Below, one piece after another: positions 25,830 to 36,206 of a stretch of DNA of 64,000 nucleotides (within the stretch, counting starts at the first letter, position 1; each line of letters begins with the position of its first letter). The translations under genes and the position numbers were made by a program. Source of the DNA: Paucibacter sp. KBW04. GTDB taxonomy: Bacteria > Pseudomonadota > Gammaproteobacteria > Burkholderiales > Burkholderiaceae_C. The notes below the pieces were generated by a model, which made no database searches, was not told the DNA's origin, and saw only the letters and a list, made by a program, of their open reading frames with translations. The stretch lies in assembly GCF_003852425.1 (NCBI RefSeq), contig NZ_QAJN01000002.1:226699-290698 (forward strand), in the 5' to 3' direction.

Positions 25830-26729
25830 ATGCAAATCCATGAAGCCCAGGCCACCGCCGCCCTGCTGCCTTTTGATCGCTTGATCCCGGCCGTGGCCCA
25901 AGCCATGCGCGACCTGCGCGACGGCCGCATCCACGCCAGCCCCCGCACCGTCCTTCCCCTGCCCGAGGGCGGCAGCTATCTGGCCATGCCTTGCACCGAT
26001 CAGCGCTATGCCGTCACCAAACTGGTGGCCGTCACGCCCGCCAACCGCGCCCTGGGTCAACCCACGATCCAGGGCCGGGTCATCGTCAGCGAAGCCGCCT
26101 CGGGAACGCCGCTGATGATTCTGGACGGCTCGGTCATCACCGCCCGCCGCACCGCCGCCGTCACCTTGCTGGGCATAGAGACCTTGCTGGGACAAGCGCC
26201 CGCCAGCGTCGCCTTGGTGGGCACCGGCAGCCAAGCCCGCATGCATGCCCTCGCCATGAGGGAACGCTGGCCCGGTGTGGAGCTGCGCTGCGTGGGTAGA
26301 AGCAATACCCAAAGCAAACTCTTCGCCGCCAGTCTGAGTGAACAAGGCGTCAGCAATGTGCTGGCCTTCCCGCTGGAGCAGGCCTTAGACGGCGCGACCG
26401 TGGCCGTCGCCGCCACCACATCCTTGAATGCCGTGCTGCCTCAGGAGGTTGCGGCCGACACCTTGATCGTCGGCCTGGGCAGCTTTACGCCGCAGATGGC
26501 CGAACTCCCGGCCACCCAGGTGCGCAGCCGCCAACTCTGGGTTGACGATTTAGAAGGCGCTCGCCACGAGGCGGGCGACCTGCTCCAGGCCGGTGTTGAT
26601 TGGAGCCGCGTCCACCCCTTGGCCGAAGCCCTGGACGGACAGACGGCCTTGCGCCGCCCCCTGCTATTCAAAACCGTGGGCCATGCGGCCTGGGACTTGG
26701 CTGCGGTTCGGGTCGCTCTAGGCGCTTGA
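25830..26729 (+). CDS. Ornithine cyclodeaminase/mu-crystallin family, probable Δ1-pyrroline-2-carboxylate reductase
   Basis: 299 aa from ATG 25830. The N-terminal MQIHEAQATAALLPFDRLIPAV and the Rossmann segment SVALVGTGSQARMHALAM (about 133-150) are typical of the family. SGTPLMILDGSVITARRTAA is the conserved substrate-proximal stretch. Members either deaminate ornithine to proline or reduce cyclic imino acids such as Δ1-pyrroline-2-carboxylate and Δ1-piperideine-2-carboxylate. The ATAALLPF-type N-terminus is what I recall from the reductase branch in Burkholderiales, so that is the preferred reading. It stands alone between ftsY and a tRNA gene; no amino acid racemase or transporter neighbours support a pathway. 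The frame is open 19 codons upstream. Confidence 0.82.
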   Translation: MQIHEAQATAALLPFDRLIPAVAQAMRDLRDGRIHASPRTVLPLPEGGSYLAMPCTDQRYAVTKLVAVTPANRALGQPTIQGRVIVSEAASGTPLMILDGSVITARRTAAVTLLGIETLLGQAPASVALVGTGSQARMHALAMRERWPGVELRCVGRSNTQSKLFAASLSEQGVSNVLAFPLEQALDGATVAVAATTSLNAVLPQEVAADTLIVGLGSFTPQMAELPATQVRSRQLWVDDLEGARHEAGDLLQAGVDWSRVHPLAEALDGQTALRRPLLFKTVGHAAWDLAAVRVALGA

Positions 26730-26786
26730 TCTAGGCGCTTGAGCCAGGCGCTCAAACAGGATTTCTTAAACTTTTTTCAAAAACTC

Positions 26787-26816
26787 TTGCGCAGCCCAAA
26801 AAAGTGCTGCTATAGT
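26787..26816 (+). promoter_or_regulatory. Promoter of tRNA-Met
   Basis: TTGCGC (26787-26792), an 18-bp spacer and TATAGT (26811-26816), ending 11 bases before the tRNA 5' end. This fits a short 5' leader removed by RNase P. Confidence 0.7.
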
Positions 26817-26827
26817 AGAGGGCTTGA

Positions 26828-26904
<77 letters not shown>

Positions 26905-26914
26905 AAAAGAAGAG

Positions 26915-26952
26915 AAACAGCCCAAGGCCAAAACCTTGGGCTGTTTTGTTTT
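26915..26952 (+). terminator. Terminator after tRNA-Met
   Basis: A 13-bp perfect stem AAACAGCCCAAGG (26915-26927) / CCTTGGGCTGTTT (26934-26946) with loop CCAAAA, followed by TGTTTT. It ends the tRNA transcript ten bases after the CCA. Confidence 0.92.
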
Positions 26953-27024
26953 CCGGACGCCGAACACGCGTTCTGTGAAGACAAAAAATCTTTGCCCGAT
27001 TCACGCAGCCCCTGGACAAATACC

Positions 27025-27429
27025 ATGACTCGCTGTGCCAACTCTTGGTTCGCCTCCGCCGTGTTGACCGTGGCGGCCTGCTGTTTTGCAGCCGCACCCG
27101 CGCTGGCGCAAAGCCACCGCCCCTTCCCGCCCCAAACCCTGCGCGGTGAACTGGTGGTGCAGCAAACGCCCGACGTTTTGCTCAACGGTAAACCCGCCCG
27201 CCTTGCCCCCGGTGCCCGCCTGCGCAGCGACGGCCATATGCTGCTGCCGCCCGCCAGCGTGGCCGGCCAGAAGTTGACGGTGCATTACACGGTGGACCCC
27301 GCCGGCCTGCTGATGGATGTGTGGGTCTTGAACTCGGCCGAGCTGGCCAACAAGACCTGGCCCCGCTCGCCGCAGGAATCGGCCAGCTGGAGTTTCGAGC
27401 CCGGCACGCAGACCTGGACCAAACGCTGA
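27025..27429 (+). CDS. Small exported protein of unknown function
   Basis: 134 aa from ATG 27025. A signal peptide is clear: MTRCANSWFASAVLTVAACC then FAAAPALAQS with likely cleavage after ALA. The mature part (about 105 aa) has LRGELVVQQTPDVLLNGKPA and LLPPASVAGQKLTVHYTVDP, suggesting a small beta-rich periplasmic domain. Two tryptophans in a motif ELANKTWPRSPQESASWSF near the end may be conserved. I do not recognise a function. A TTG start 11 codons upstream would put charged residues before the signal and is less likely. It lies between the tRNA-Met terminator and miaB. Confidence 0.72.
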   Translation: MTRCANSWFASAVLTVAACCFAAAPALAQSHRPFPPQTLRGELVVQQTPDVLLNGKPARLAPGARLRSDGHMLLPPASVAGQKLTVHYTVDPAGLLMDVWVLNSAELANKTWPRSPQESASWSFEPGTQTWTKR

Positions 27430-27451
27430 ATCTCAACGCAATCTAATTTCG

Positions 27452-27512
27452 CGGCCGGGCCGAGCGCCGGGCCGCCCCAAGCCGGCCCGCATCCCCTCGG
27501 GGGATCGGCCGG
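27452..27512. repeat. GC-rich palindromic element before miaB
   Basis: A run of nested GC palindromes: GCCGGGCC units, CCCCAAGCCGGCCC, then the hairpin ATCCCCTCGGGGGAT (27491-27505) flanked by CCGGCC/GGCCGG. Its form resembles the CCCCTCGGGG-type dispersed intergenic repeats common in Burkholderiales genomes (from memory). Only this copy was seen in the window. It ends about 25 bases before miaB and could form structure in the miaB leader. Confidence 0.5.
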
Positions 27513-27536
27513 TGTACCCAACGGACGAGGGGTCCC

Positions 27537-28883
27537 ATGCCTAAAAAAGTCTTCATCAAAACCTTCGGCTGCCAGATGAACGAGTACGACTCGGGCAAGA
27601 TGGCCGATGTGCTGGGCGCGGCCCAGGGTTACGAGAAAACCGAGAACGTTGACGAAGCCGACCTGATTCTTTTCAACACCTGCTCGGTGCGCGAGAAGGC
27701 GCAGGAGAAAGTCTTCAGCGATCTGGGTCGCATCAAGCACCTGAAGGAAAAAGGCGTGCTGATCGGCGTGGGCGGCTGCGTGGCCTCGCAAGAAGGTGCG
27801 GCCATCATCGAACGCGCACCCTATGTGGACGTGGTCTTCGGCCCGCAGACCCTGCACCGCCTGCCGCAAATGCTGGCGGCCCGCCGCGACGAGCGCCGCC
27901 CGCAGGTGGACATCTCCTTCCCCGAGATCGAGAAGTTCGACCATCTGCCGCCCGCCAAGGTGGAAGGCGCCTCGGCCTTTGTCTCCATCATGGAAGGCTG
28001 CTCCAAATACTGCAGCTACTGCGTCGTGCCTTACACCCGTGGCGAAGAGGTCTCGCGCCCCTTTGACGATGTGTTGACCGAGATCGCCGGCCTGGCCGAC
28101 CAGGGCGTGATGGAAATCAATCTGCTGGGTCAGAACGTCAACGCCTACCGCGGCAAGATGGGCGCCACCGGCGAATACGCCGACCTCGCCCTACTGCTGG
28201 AGTACTGCGCCGACATCCCCGGCATCGAGCGCCTGCGCTTCACCACCAGCCACCCGAACGAGTTCAGCCAGCGCCTGGTCGAGGCCTATGCCAAGGTGCC
28301 GCAGTTGGTCAACCATCTGCATTTGCCGGTCCAGCATGGCAGCGACCGCATCTTGATGGCCATGAAGCGCGGCTACACCGCCCTGGAGTTCAAGAGCACG
28401 ATCAAGAAGCTGCGCGCGATTCGGCCCGACATCCGCATCGCCAGCGACTTCATCGTCGGCTTCCCCGGCGAGACCGAGGAAGACCACGCCAAGCTGATGA
28501 AGCTGGTGCATGACATCGGCTTCGATGCCTCATTCAGCTTCATCTTCAGCCCCCGACCCGGCACGCCGGCCGCTGCGCTCGAGGACACGACGCCCTACGA
28601 AGTCAAGGTCAAGCGCCTGCAAGAGCTGCAAGCCGTCATCGAGGCCAACACCCTGGCCATCAGCGAGACCATGGTGGGCAAGACCCATCGCATCCTGGTC
28701 ACCGGCAATGCCCGCAAGGACGCCAGCGAGTTGATGGGCCGCACCGAGTGCAACCGCATCGTCAACTTCAAGGGCCACCCGCGCCTGATGAATCAGCTGG
28801 TGGACGTCAAAATCACCCAGGCCTTCGCGCACTCCTTGCGCGCCGAGGTGCTGACGAGCGAAGACGCTACTTTTTTGGCCTGA
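27537..28883 (+). CDS. miaB: tRNA-2-methylthio-N6-dimethylallyladenosine synthase
   Basis: 448 aa radical-SAM methylthiotransferase acting on i6A37 of tRNAs that read UNN codons. The N-terminal UPF0004 domain has cysteines in [26 protein letters not shown] and [10 protein letters not shown] that bind the second iron-sulfur cluster. The radical-SAM motif CSKYCSYC places C155, C159 and C162. [15 protein letters not shown] and the C-terminal TRAM domain ([17 protein letters not shown]) complete the family pattern. A GAGGGG Shine-Dalgarno lies about four bases before ATG. The stop overlaps the 3' end of the convergent gene by 17 bases. Confidence 0.97.
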   Translation: MPKKVFIKTFGCQMNEYDSGKMADVLGAAQGYEKTENVDEADLILFNTCSVREKAQEKVFSDLGRIKHLKEKGVLIGVGGCVASQEGAAIIERAPYVDVVFGPQTLHRLPQMLAARRDERRPQVDISFPEIEKFDHLPPAKVEGASAFVSIMEGCSKYCSYCVVPYTRGEEVSRPFDDVLTEIAGLADQGVMEINLLGQNVNAYRGKMGATGEYADLALLLEYCADIPGIERLRFTTSHPNEFSQRLVEAYAKVPQLVNHLHLPVQHGSDRILMAMKRGYTALEFKSTIKKLRAIRPDIRIASDFIVGFPGETEEDHAKLMKLVHDIGFDASFSFIFSPRPGTPAAALEDTTPYEVKVKRLQELQAVIEANTLAISETMVGKTHRILVTGNARKDASELMGRTECNRIVNFKGHPRLMNQLVDVKITQAFAHSLRAEVLTSEDATFLA

Positions 28884-29145
28884 AAGCCAGCCACCACTGC
28901 GGCAGGCTGATGCTCAACAGCATCAGCCCATAACCCATCATCTTGCCGTCATGGCCTAGCACAGCCAAGGCCGCAACCAAGCCAAGGCTGCCGCCCACAC
29001 CGCCCCATTTGAGCAAGCGCAGCCAGGCCAGGCCCTGGGTTTCGCGCCGCCACAGCAGCTTGCAGGCCGCGGCCAGCAGCGCGGCCACACACCAGGCGGG
29101 GGCAAAGAAGTTGGCGAGATGCCAGATGGCGTCGAGTGGACTCAA
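28867..29145 (-). CDS. Small multi-spanning membrane protein of unknown function
   Basis: About 92 aa from TTG 29145 ([18 protein letters not shown]). It has three hydrophobic helices: one near the start, [23 protein letters not shown], and [17 protein letters not shown], ending in RPKK. Small proteins with a P-L-D-x-(I/L)-W-H-L-x-N-F-F-A-P-A start are familiar as uncharacterised inner-membrane proteins in this order. An alternative TTG at 29241 would add 32 residues that look non-conserved and would run into the hemA promoter, so the shorter form is preferred. No good ribosome-binding site is visible for either. Convergent with miaB (17-bp overlap). Confidence 0.65.
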   Translation of the reverse strand: MSPLDAIWHLANFFAPAWCVAALLAAACKLLWRRETQGLAWLRLLKWGGVGGSLGLVAALAVLGHDGKMMGYGLMLLSISLPQWWLAFRPKK

Positions 29146-29253
29146 GATGGAAAGACGCCCAGGGCTGGGATGAAAGTGTTTGGAAACGAGCAAGGCTTGA
29201 GTTAAATCAAGTCCAAAGCCCCAAGTTTTACCGCCAGACAACGCTTCTCGGCC

Positions 29254-29287
29254 TTGGTCTGACAGATGTCAATTTTATAATCCCCTC
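29254..29287 (+). promoter_or_regulatory. hemA promoter predicting a leaderless transcript
   Basis: TTGGTC (29254-29259), a 16-bp spacer, and a perfect TATAAT (29276-29281). Only six bases (CCCCTC) separate the -10 from the hemA ATG, so the +1 position falls on the A of ATG. No Shine-Dalgarno exists. Confidence 0.65.
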
Positions 29288-30601
29288 ATGTCAGTCTTTG
29301 CCCTGGGCTTGAACCATAACTCCGCGCCGTTGGATTTGCGCGGCCGTTTTGCGTTCTCGCTGGAACAACTGGCACCCACCTTGCTGGGCTTCCGCCAGCA
29401 GTTGCAAAGCCCCAAGCTCAGCAAAGGCGCCGAGGCCGCCATCCTGTCCACCTGCAATCGCACCGAGCTTTATGTGGCAGGCGACAGCAGCATGGTGCAA
29501 CCCGCCGTCGACTGGCTGGCCCAAATCGGTGGCGTGGGCTCCAGCGCCTTGATGGACCATGCCTATGTGCTGCAAGGCAGCGCCGCCGCCCGCCATGCCT
29601 TCCGCGTGGCCAGCGGCCTGGACTCCATGGTCCTGGGCGAGCCACAAATCCTGGGTCAGATGAAGCAGGCCGTGCATCACGCCAACCAGGCCGGCACGGT
29701 AGGCACCACTCTGCACCAACTCTTTCAGCGCAGCTTCTCGGTCGCCAAAGAAGTGCGCAGCTCGACCGAGATCGGCGCCCATTCGATCAGCATGGCCGCC
29801 GCCTCGGTGCGCCTGGCCGCTCAGCTGTTTGAAGACCTCAGCAAGATCAAGGTACTTTTCGTCGGCGCGGGTGAAATGATCGAGCTGGTCGCCACCCATT
29901 TCGCCGCCCGCACGCCAAAATCCATGGCCGTGGCCAACCGCACGCTGGAGCGTGGCGAGAAGCTGGCCGGCCGCCTGGGTGCCGAGTCAATCCGCCTGGC
30001 CGATCTGCCACAGCGCTTGCATGAGTTTGACGCCGTCATCTCCTGCACCGCCAGCAGCCTGCCCTTGATCGGCCTGGGCGCCGTCGAGCGCGCGCTCAAG
30101 GCCCGCAAGCACCGACCCATGTTCATGGTCGATCTGGCCGTGCCGCGCGATATCGAACCCGAAGTCGCCCAGCTGGACGATGTCTACCTTTACACCGTCG
30201 ACGAATTGGCCAATCTGGTGCAGACCGCCGGCGAGAAGCGCCAAGCCGCCGTGCAACAGGCCGAGGCCATCATCGAAACCGGCGTGCAGAGCTTTGTGCA
30301 CTGGCTGGGTCAGCGCCACACCGTGCCCCTGATCCAGGCCCTGAACGCCCAGGCCGAGGGCTGGCGCGAGCATGAAATCAATCGCGCCCGCAAGCTGCTG
30401 GCCAAGGGGGCGGATGTGGAAGAGGTGCTGGACGCCCTCTCGCGCGGCCTGACCCAGAAAATGCTGCACGGCGCCCTGGCCGAATTGCACGCCAGCGAAG
30501 GCGAGCAAAGAGTGCAGATGGCGCAAACCGTGTCGCGCCTGTTCCTGCGCAATAGCAGCCGCAACCCGGCCAATGCGGTCGAGCGCTCGGACGAGCATTA
30601 G
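29288..30601 (+). CDS. hemA: Glutamyl-tRNA reductase
   Basis: 437 aa. Reduces glutamyl-tRNA(Glu) to glutamate-1-semialdehyde, the first committed step of heme synthesis. The catalytic cysteine is C56 in [32 protein letters not shown] follows near 112-131, the NADPH domain has [18 protein letters not shown], and the C-terminal dimerisation helices follow. prfA lies 89 bases downstream and prmC after it, the conserved hemA-prfA-prmC order. The ATG has no ribosome-binding site and sits six bases after TATAAT, so translation is probably from a leaderless mRNA. Confidence 0.98.
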   Translation: MSVFALGLNHNSAPLDLRGRFAFSLEQLAPTLLGFRQQLQSPKLSKGAEAAILSTCNRTELYVAGDSSMVQPAVDWLAQIGGVGSSALMDHAYVLQGSAAARHAFRVASGLDSMVLGEPQILGQMKQAVHHANQAGTVGTTLHQLFQRSFSVAKEVRSSTEIGAHSISMAAASVRLAAQLFEDLSKIKVLFVGAGEMIELVATHFAARTPKSMAVANRTLERGEKLAGRLGAESIRLADLPQRLHEFDAVISCTASSLPLIGLGAVERALKARKHRPMFMVDLAVPRDIEPEVAQLDDVYLYTVDELANLVQTAGEKRQAAVQQAEAIIETGVQSFVHWLGQRHTVPLIQALNAQAEGWREHEINRARKLLAKGADVEEVLDALSRGLTQKMLHGALAELHASEGEQRVQMAQTVSRLFLRNSSRNPANAVERSDEH

Positions 30602-30690
30602 CGAAGTCGGTGGCAAGCCCGGGGCACTCCCTGCCCCATTCCTCGCTTCCCGCTTGAAGCGACGTCTCCACGCATCGCACCGAACCCGCC

Positions 30691-31787
<1,097 letters not shown>

Positions 31788-31788
<1 letters not shown>

Positions 31789-32609
31789 TGCAGACGGTTA
31801 GCTCCGCCCTCGTCCGGGCCCAAAGCCTGGGCCTGGACCGGCTGGATGCCCAGCTGCTGCTGGGCCGCGCCCTGCAGCAAAGCCGGGCCTGGTTGATCAG
31901 CCACGACGATGCAGCGTTGCCCGCGGCACTCGCAGCCGACTTGCTGGCGCAGTTTGAACAGCGCGCCGCCGGCGTGCCCCTGGCCTATATCGTCGGCGAG
32001 AAAGAGTTCCACGGCCTGCTCTTGAAGGTGACGCCCGACACCCTGGTGCCCCGGCCGGACACCGAGACCTTGGTCGAGTGGGCACTGGAAATTCTGCAGA
32101 CCCTGCCGGGCCAGCCTCGCTTGATCGACCTCGGCACGGGCAGCGGTGCCATCGCCTTGGCCCTGAAAGCCAGCCATCCGGCCGCCGAGGTCCACGCCCT
32201 GGACTTCAGCACCGCGGCCCTGGCCGTGGCCCAAGAAAACTCCCGCCAGCTGGGGCTCCCCGTGGAGTTTCACCAGGGTGACTGGTGGCAGCCCCTGGCG
32301 GGCCAGCGCTTTGACCTGATCGTCAGCAACCCGCCCTATATCGCCGGCGAAGACCCCCATTTGCCGGCGCTGCGTCACGAACCCCTCAGCGCCCTGACGC
32401 CCGGTGGCGATGGCCTGCGCGACCTGCTGACCCTGATCGAAGGGGCGCCCGCGCACCTGAATCCGGGCGCCTGGCTGCTGCTGGAGCATGGCTACGACCA
32501 GGCCGAGGCGGTCACGGCCGCCCTGCGCCAGCGCGGCTTTGCCGAGGTCGGCTTCCGGCGCGATCTGGGCCAGCAAGCGCGGGTGAGTGGTGGCATCTGG
32601 CTGGGCTGA
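31788..32609 (+). CDS. prmC: Release factor glutamine methyltransferase
   Basis: 273 aa. Methylates the GGQ glutamine of RF1/RF2 using SAM. The substrate-binding helices at the N-terminus are followed by VPRPDTETLVEWAL, the SAM motif LIDLGTGSGAIALALK and the catalytic NPPY at residues 181-184 (VSNPPYIAGEDPHL). The start ATG overlaps the prfA stop by one base (TGATG), so the enzyme is coupled to its own substrate. A 119-bp gap separates it from the next gene. Confidence 0.96.
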
Positions 32610-32728
32610 GCCCGGACCGAGCTTGGCTCAATCTGTGCAAAAGCGGGCACTTCCCCGTCAAATGAGGGCTCACAAAAGCGCGCGGCAGGCGTAGCATCGA
32701 TCCAAAACCACTGCTGCAGGAGATCGCC

Positions 32729-33394
32729 ATGAAGACCGCGTCCACGCTTCTTTCGGCTCGCACCATGCGCTCCATGCCCCGCCTGCCCGCCCTGTCCATG
32801 CAGGGTCTGGCGGTCCTGGCCTTGCACACGGGCGCGCTGGCCGCCGACTTCTCGGCCCCATCGCTGGAAGCGCCCAAATGGCAAGCCCGGCTGCAATTGG
32901 GCAGTCTGGACAGCAGCAGCAACTGGAACAACGGCTTCGAAAACTCGCGCTATGCCGGCTCGCGTCTGCTCAGCGCCCAGCTGATGGGCGACTATTTCCT
33001 GACCGGCTCGGGCCTGCGCGGCGTCCACGGCGGCCTGCGCGCCACCGGCGGCATGCTCTTGGGCCCCGTCTCGCAAAGCCAGCTCGGCTTTGGCCTGGGG
33101 TCAAACGCCCGCCTCGGCCAGAACTTCTCACTCAGCCAACGCAGCTCACTCAGCACCTTGTCACCGGCCCTGGATGGCGGCGACCCCAGCGCCTCGCTGT
33201 CCTATCTGGGCCTGGGCTATTCCGGTCAATCCCTGCGCGGCGGCTGGGGTTTCAGCGCCGACCTGGGCTTGCTGAGCGACACCAGCTTGGGCGGTTTGCG
33301 CCTGGGCAATAGCCGCAGCCAGGGCATGGAAGACCTGATGCGGGACCTGCGCTTCAAGCCGGTGCTGCAACTAGGTCTGTCTTACAGCTACTGA
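32729..33394 (+). CDS. Probable outer-membrane or surface-exposed beta-rich protein
   Basis: 221 aa. A signal peptide (residues 1-39) ends with ALHTGALAA before DFSAPSLEAP. The rest is rich in Ser, Gly, Leu and alternating polar/hydrophobic stretches (QARLQLGSLDSSSNW, LSYLGLGYSGQSL), and the last residues LQLGLSYSY end in an aromatic, as in small outer-membrane beta-barrels. I do not recognise a family. A GGAG Shine-Dalgarno lies eight bases before ATG. It interrupts the usual prmC-grxD adjacency, so it may be a lineage-specific addition. Confidence 0.65.
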   Translation: MKTASTLLSARTMRSMPRLPALSMQGLAVLALHTGALAADFSAPSLEAPKWQARLQLGSLDSSSNWNNGFENSRYAGSRLLSAQLMGDYFLTGSGLRGVHGGLRATGGMLLGPVSQSQLGFGLGSNARLGQNFSLSQRSSLSTLSPALDGGDPSASLSYLGLGYSGQSLRGGWGFSADLGLLSDTSLGGLRLGNSRSQGMEDLMRDLRFKPVLQLGLSYSY

Positions 33395-33509
33395 AATTGC
33401 CCTCGCTGAGCGGGCCGACAGCTGGCCAAGAAGCCCGTCCGAGGCGGGGGGCATGCAAGCTCACCGATAATCCCACCCTAGTTTCAATATTTTTTGGGGT
33501 GAAGATCAA

Positions 33510-33821
33510 ATGAGCGACGTTCAGCAACGCATCGATGAGCTGGTCAAGGGCAACCGCGTGGTCCTGTTCATGAAGGGCACGGCGCAGTTCCCCATGTGCG
33601 GCTTCTCCGGCCGCGCCATCCAGATCCTCAAGGCCGTCGGCGTGACCGATCTGAAGACCGTCAATGTGCTGGAAGACGCCGAAGTGCGCCAAGGCATCAA
33701 GGACTACGCCAACTGGCCCACCATTCCTCAGCTCTACGTCAAGGGCGAGTTTGTCGGCGGCTCGGACATTATGATGGAGATGTACGAATCCGGTGAGCTG
33801 CAACAGGCCCTGGCAGCCTGA
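33510..33821 (+). CDS. grxD: Monothiol glutaredoxin (Grx4 type)
   Basis: 103 aa. The CGFS active site has C30, in QFPMCGFSGRAIQIL. WPTIPQLYVKGEFVGGSDIM holds the cis-proline and glutathione-binding residues. Proteins of this group carry [2Fe-2S] clusters, often with BolA partners, and act in iron-sulfur cluster trafficking rather than as classical reductases. The upstream region has GATAAT-type sequence (33466-33471) and a weak GGTGAAG ribosome-binding site. It follows prmC/prfA as in many betaproteobacteria, but with one gene inserted between. Confidence 0.96.
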   Translation: MSDVQQRIDELVKGNRVVLFMKGTAQFPMCGFSGRAIQILKAVGVTDLKTVNVLEDAEVRQGIKDYANWPTIPQLYVKGEFVGGSDIMMEMYESGELQQALAA

Positions 33822-33838
33822 AGACGGCAGACATCCGC

Positions 33839-34432
33839 TTGAACAACCGCAGCCACTCGCCCGCGCCGCAGCGCCTGGTCGTCGGCATCACCGGCGCCAC
33901 CGGTGCAGCCTATGCCTTGCGCTTGCTGCGCCGCGGTCGCGAGCTGGGGCTGGAAACGCATCTGATCGTCACCCCGGCCGGTGTGCTCAATGCCCACCAC
34001 GAGCTGGGCCTGGATCGCAAGGCCTTGGAGGCCGAGGCCAGCCACGCTTACTCGCCCGCCGATGTGGGCGCCTGCGTGGCCAGCGGCAGCTTCGCCACCG
34101 CCGCCATGGTGGTGGCGCCTTGTTCGATGAAGACCCTGGCCTCGGTGGCCCATGGCTTTGGCGACAATCTGCTAACGCGTGCCGCCGACGTCACGCTCAA
34201 GGAGCGCCGCCGCCTGATCCTGATGGTGCGCGAGACGCCGTTCAACTTGGCTCATCTTCGCAATATGACGGCCGCCACCGAGATGGGTGCCATCATCTTC
34301 CCGCCCCTGCCCGCCTTCTATCACCACCCGCAGAGCATCGAGGAATTGGTGAATGAAAGCGCCGAGCGGGTGCTGGAGTTGGCCGGCGTCCTCGGCGCCT
34401 CACCCAAGGCCTGGGTCGGCCTGAAGAACTGA
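33839..34432 (+). CDS. ubiX: Flavin prenyltransferase UbiX
   Basis: 197 aa from a TTG start at 33839. Makes prenylated FMN for UbiD-type decarboxylases in ubiquinone synthesis. The FMN-binding N-terminus LVVGITGATGAAYAL, the PCSMKTLASVAHGF segment and RETPFNLAHLRNM are family signatures. FPPLPAFYHHPQSIEELVNE follows near the end. No ATG is available before the conserved core, so TTG is accepted; there is no strong ribosome-binding site, and grxD ends 17 bases upstream, so translation may be coupled to it. Confidence 0.94.
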   Translation: MNNRSHSPAPQRLVVGITGATGAAYALRLLRRGRELGLETHLIVTPAGVLNAHHELGLDRKALEAEASHAYSPADVGACVASGSFATAAMVVAPCSMKTLASVAHGFGDNLLTRAADVTLKERRRLILMVRETPFNLAHLRNMTAATEMGAIIFPPLPAFYHHPQSIEELVNESAERVLELAGVLGASPKAWVGLKN

Positions 34433-34440
34433 GCCTGCGC

Positions 34441-35091
34441 TTACTTCTCGCCGTCCATCAACCATTGTTTGCGGCAGGCAAACACGGCGTTGGGGTATTC
34501 CGCCCGACCCCGGCTGCCGTTATAGCGGCCCAGGGTCAGAAACATATTGCCCTTCTCCCGGTCCAGATAGTGGCGCAGGATGACGCAGCCAAAGCGCAGA
34601 TTGGTCTGCATATGGAAGAGGCGTGAGGCCTGGCCATCGCCGATCAATTTGGCCCAGAAAGGCATCACCTGCATATAGCCACGCGCACCGGCCGAGCTGA
34701 TTGCGTATTTGCGGAAGCCGCTCTCCACCTGAATCAAACCCAGCACCAGGCTGGGCTCCAAGCCCGCTCGCATGGATTCGTACCAGACCGTCTCCAGAAA
34801 CTCGATGCGGGTCTGCGTCTCACTCTTGCGGCGCTTGAGTTTTTCACTCATCACACCCAACCAGCGCAGATAGGCCAGACGCTGCTCCACATCGGCGAAG
34901 CTGGGCTTGGGCGGCGCGCTATTGGCGATGGAGGCGCTCAGAGCCGAGCGAACGGAGTCGACCAAAGGCTCCTCGACCTGGGCGCCGGCCTGGGCCGGGC
35001 GAGGCAGCAAGAAACCGGCCCCCGCCGCCATGAGCAGACTGCGGCGTAACACCGCTGCCGGCGTCAACTCATTCTTCAAATGCTTTGTCAT
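34441..35091 (-). CDS. Soluble/periplasmic lytic transglycosylase
   Basis: 216 aa from ATG 35091. The N-terminus [20 protein letters not shown] then MAAGAGFLLPRPAQA is a signal with a twin-arginine-like RR. The SLT domain has the catalytic glutamate in GLIQVESGFRKYAISSAGA, followed by RGYMQVMPFWAKLIG and the late TLGRYNGSRGRAEYPNAV. It cleaves peptidoglycan glycan strands to anhydro-muropeptides. The start overlaps the upstream DUF418 gene (ATGA), so it ends a three-gene unit led by proS. The longer frame upstream (to 35391) lies inside that gene and is discarded. Confidence 0.9.
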   Translation of the reverse strand: MTKHLKNELTPAAVLRRSLLMAAGAGFLLPRPAQAGAQVEEPLVDSVRSALSASIANSAPPKPSFADVEQRLAYLRWLGVMSEKLKRRKSETQTRIEFLETVWYESMRAGLEPSLVLGLIQVESGFRKYAISSAGARGYMQVMPFWAKLIGDGQASRLFHMQTNLRFGCVILRHYLDREKGNMFLTLGRYNGSRGRAEYPNAVFACRKQWLMDGEK

Positions 35092-36206
35092 CGTGACAGC
35101 CAAGCCTCCAGCGGCAAGCGAATCTTGATACGGGGCGCCCAACTTATCCACAAGCTCCAATACAGCAAGCTCAGACCCAACAGGGCCGCCGTACCGAAAG
35201 GCAGGCTGAGGCCCAAGCCACTGAAGAGCAGCAAACTCAGCAGGGAGCTGCCGATATAAATGCTCAGCGTGTGAGGGCCTGCGGGTGCCAGCTGCAGCAT
35301 CAAGCGCGAACCGCGCTGTGCGGCCAGCACCAGCCTGGGCACCAAGCCGGCCAACAAGGCCAGCGCAAACCAGATGTAAACCGACCAGCACAGCTGCTCC
35401 AGCCGCTCATTTTGGCTGCGCAAAGCCTGCCACAGCGTCAAGCCCCAGACCAGATTCAAGACCAAGCCTGGCCACAGCCAACGGCTGGCCCAGCGCTGCA
35501 AGCTGGCGCGCCAGCGGCGGTGGCTGAACAAGCGCAGACGGGCAGCGATCAAGCCTGCCGTCATCAGGCCAGTGAAAAACGGCAAGGCCAGCAGCAGCTG
35601 ACCCAGCACGCCAGCAATAAAGTTGCCACCGTTGAGTCGGATCCAAGCCCACCCGTTCGTGGCTTGAGTCAGAGAACGCAGCTCGTCCGATTTCTCGACC
35701 CAGCCACCCTGCAGCAGCCAGACCGCGATCGCCAGGCTCAGCAACAATTCAAGCCCCAGCAACATCATCATGCGACGCCACAGCTGACGCAGGCGCAGGC
35801 CCGACCAGCTGAGTATCAAGAGCCCGCTGATGGCGTACAGGGTGAGGACGTCGCCCATATAGATGAACACGCCGTGCAGCAGGCCCAGGGCCAGCAGACG
35901 GCGCATGCGCAGGCGCCGATGCGCCAAAGCATCCCGCCCTCGCGCGCGGCGCGACAAGCCCTGGCTGTAGCCAAACAAAAAAGCCAGCAAGCTGATGCCC
36001 TTGCCCGCCAGCAAGACGGCCACCAGGGCCAGGCTGAGCTGGGCCAGCCACGAGGAGGTAGCTTGGGCCGGCCCCAGGGGACCGGCCTCGGGCAGGCTGG
36101 TATAGCCCACCCAATTCACCGCGATCACCGCCAACAAGGCCAGGGCCCGCAGGCCGTCGACGGCCAACTCTCTTTGCATGGGCGGCGCGGGCCGCTGCCA
36201 GCTCAC
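35088..36206 (-). CDS. DUF418-like polytopic membrane protein
   Basis: 372 aa from GTG 36206 ([20 protein letters not shown]). About nine to ten hydrophobic helices. [20 protein letters not shown] followed by YAISGLLIL near 105-135 is the H-x(5)-GD-(I/V)-L-x-x-YA motif of DUF418/YeiB-like proteins, and [20 protein letters not shown] near 300 matches the C-terminal signature. The function of the family is unproven. The GTG start overlaps the proS stop (GTGA) and its stop overlaps the lytic transglycosylase gene, so all three are translationally coupled. Confidence 0.82.
   Translation of the reverse strand: MSWQRPAPPMQRELAVDGLRALALLAVIAVNWVGYTSLPEAGPLGPAQATSSWLAQLSLALVAVLLAGKGISLLAFLFGYSQGLSRRARGRDALAHRRLRMRRLLALGLLHGVFIYMGDVLTLYAISGLLILSWSGLRLRQLWRRMMMLLGLELLLSLAIAVWLLQGGWVEKSDELRSLTQATNGWAWIRLNGGNFIAGVLGQLLLALPFFTGLMTAGLIAARLRLFSHRRWRASLQRWASRWLWPGLVLNLVWGLTLWQALRSQNERLEQLCWSVYIWFALALLAGLVPRLVLAAQRGSRLMLQLAPAGPHTLSIYIGSSLLSLLLFSGLGLSLPFGTAALLGLSLLYWSLWISWAPRIKIRLPLEAWLSR

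Noticed and set aside
28867..29241. Longer TTG start for the small membrane protein opposite miaB
   Set aside because: The extra 32 residues are non-hydrophobic and run into the hemA promoter; the conserved-looking start is at 29145.
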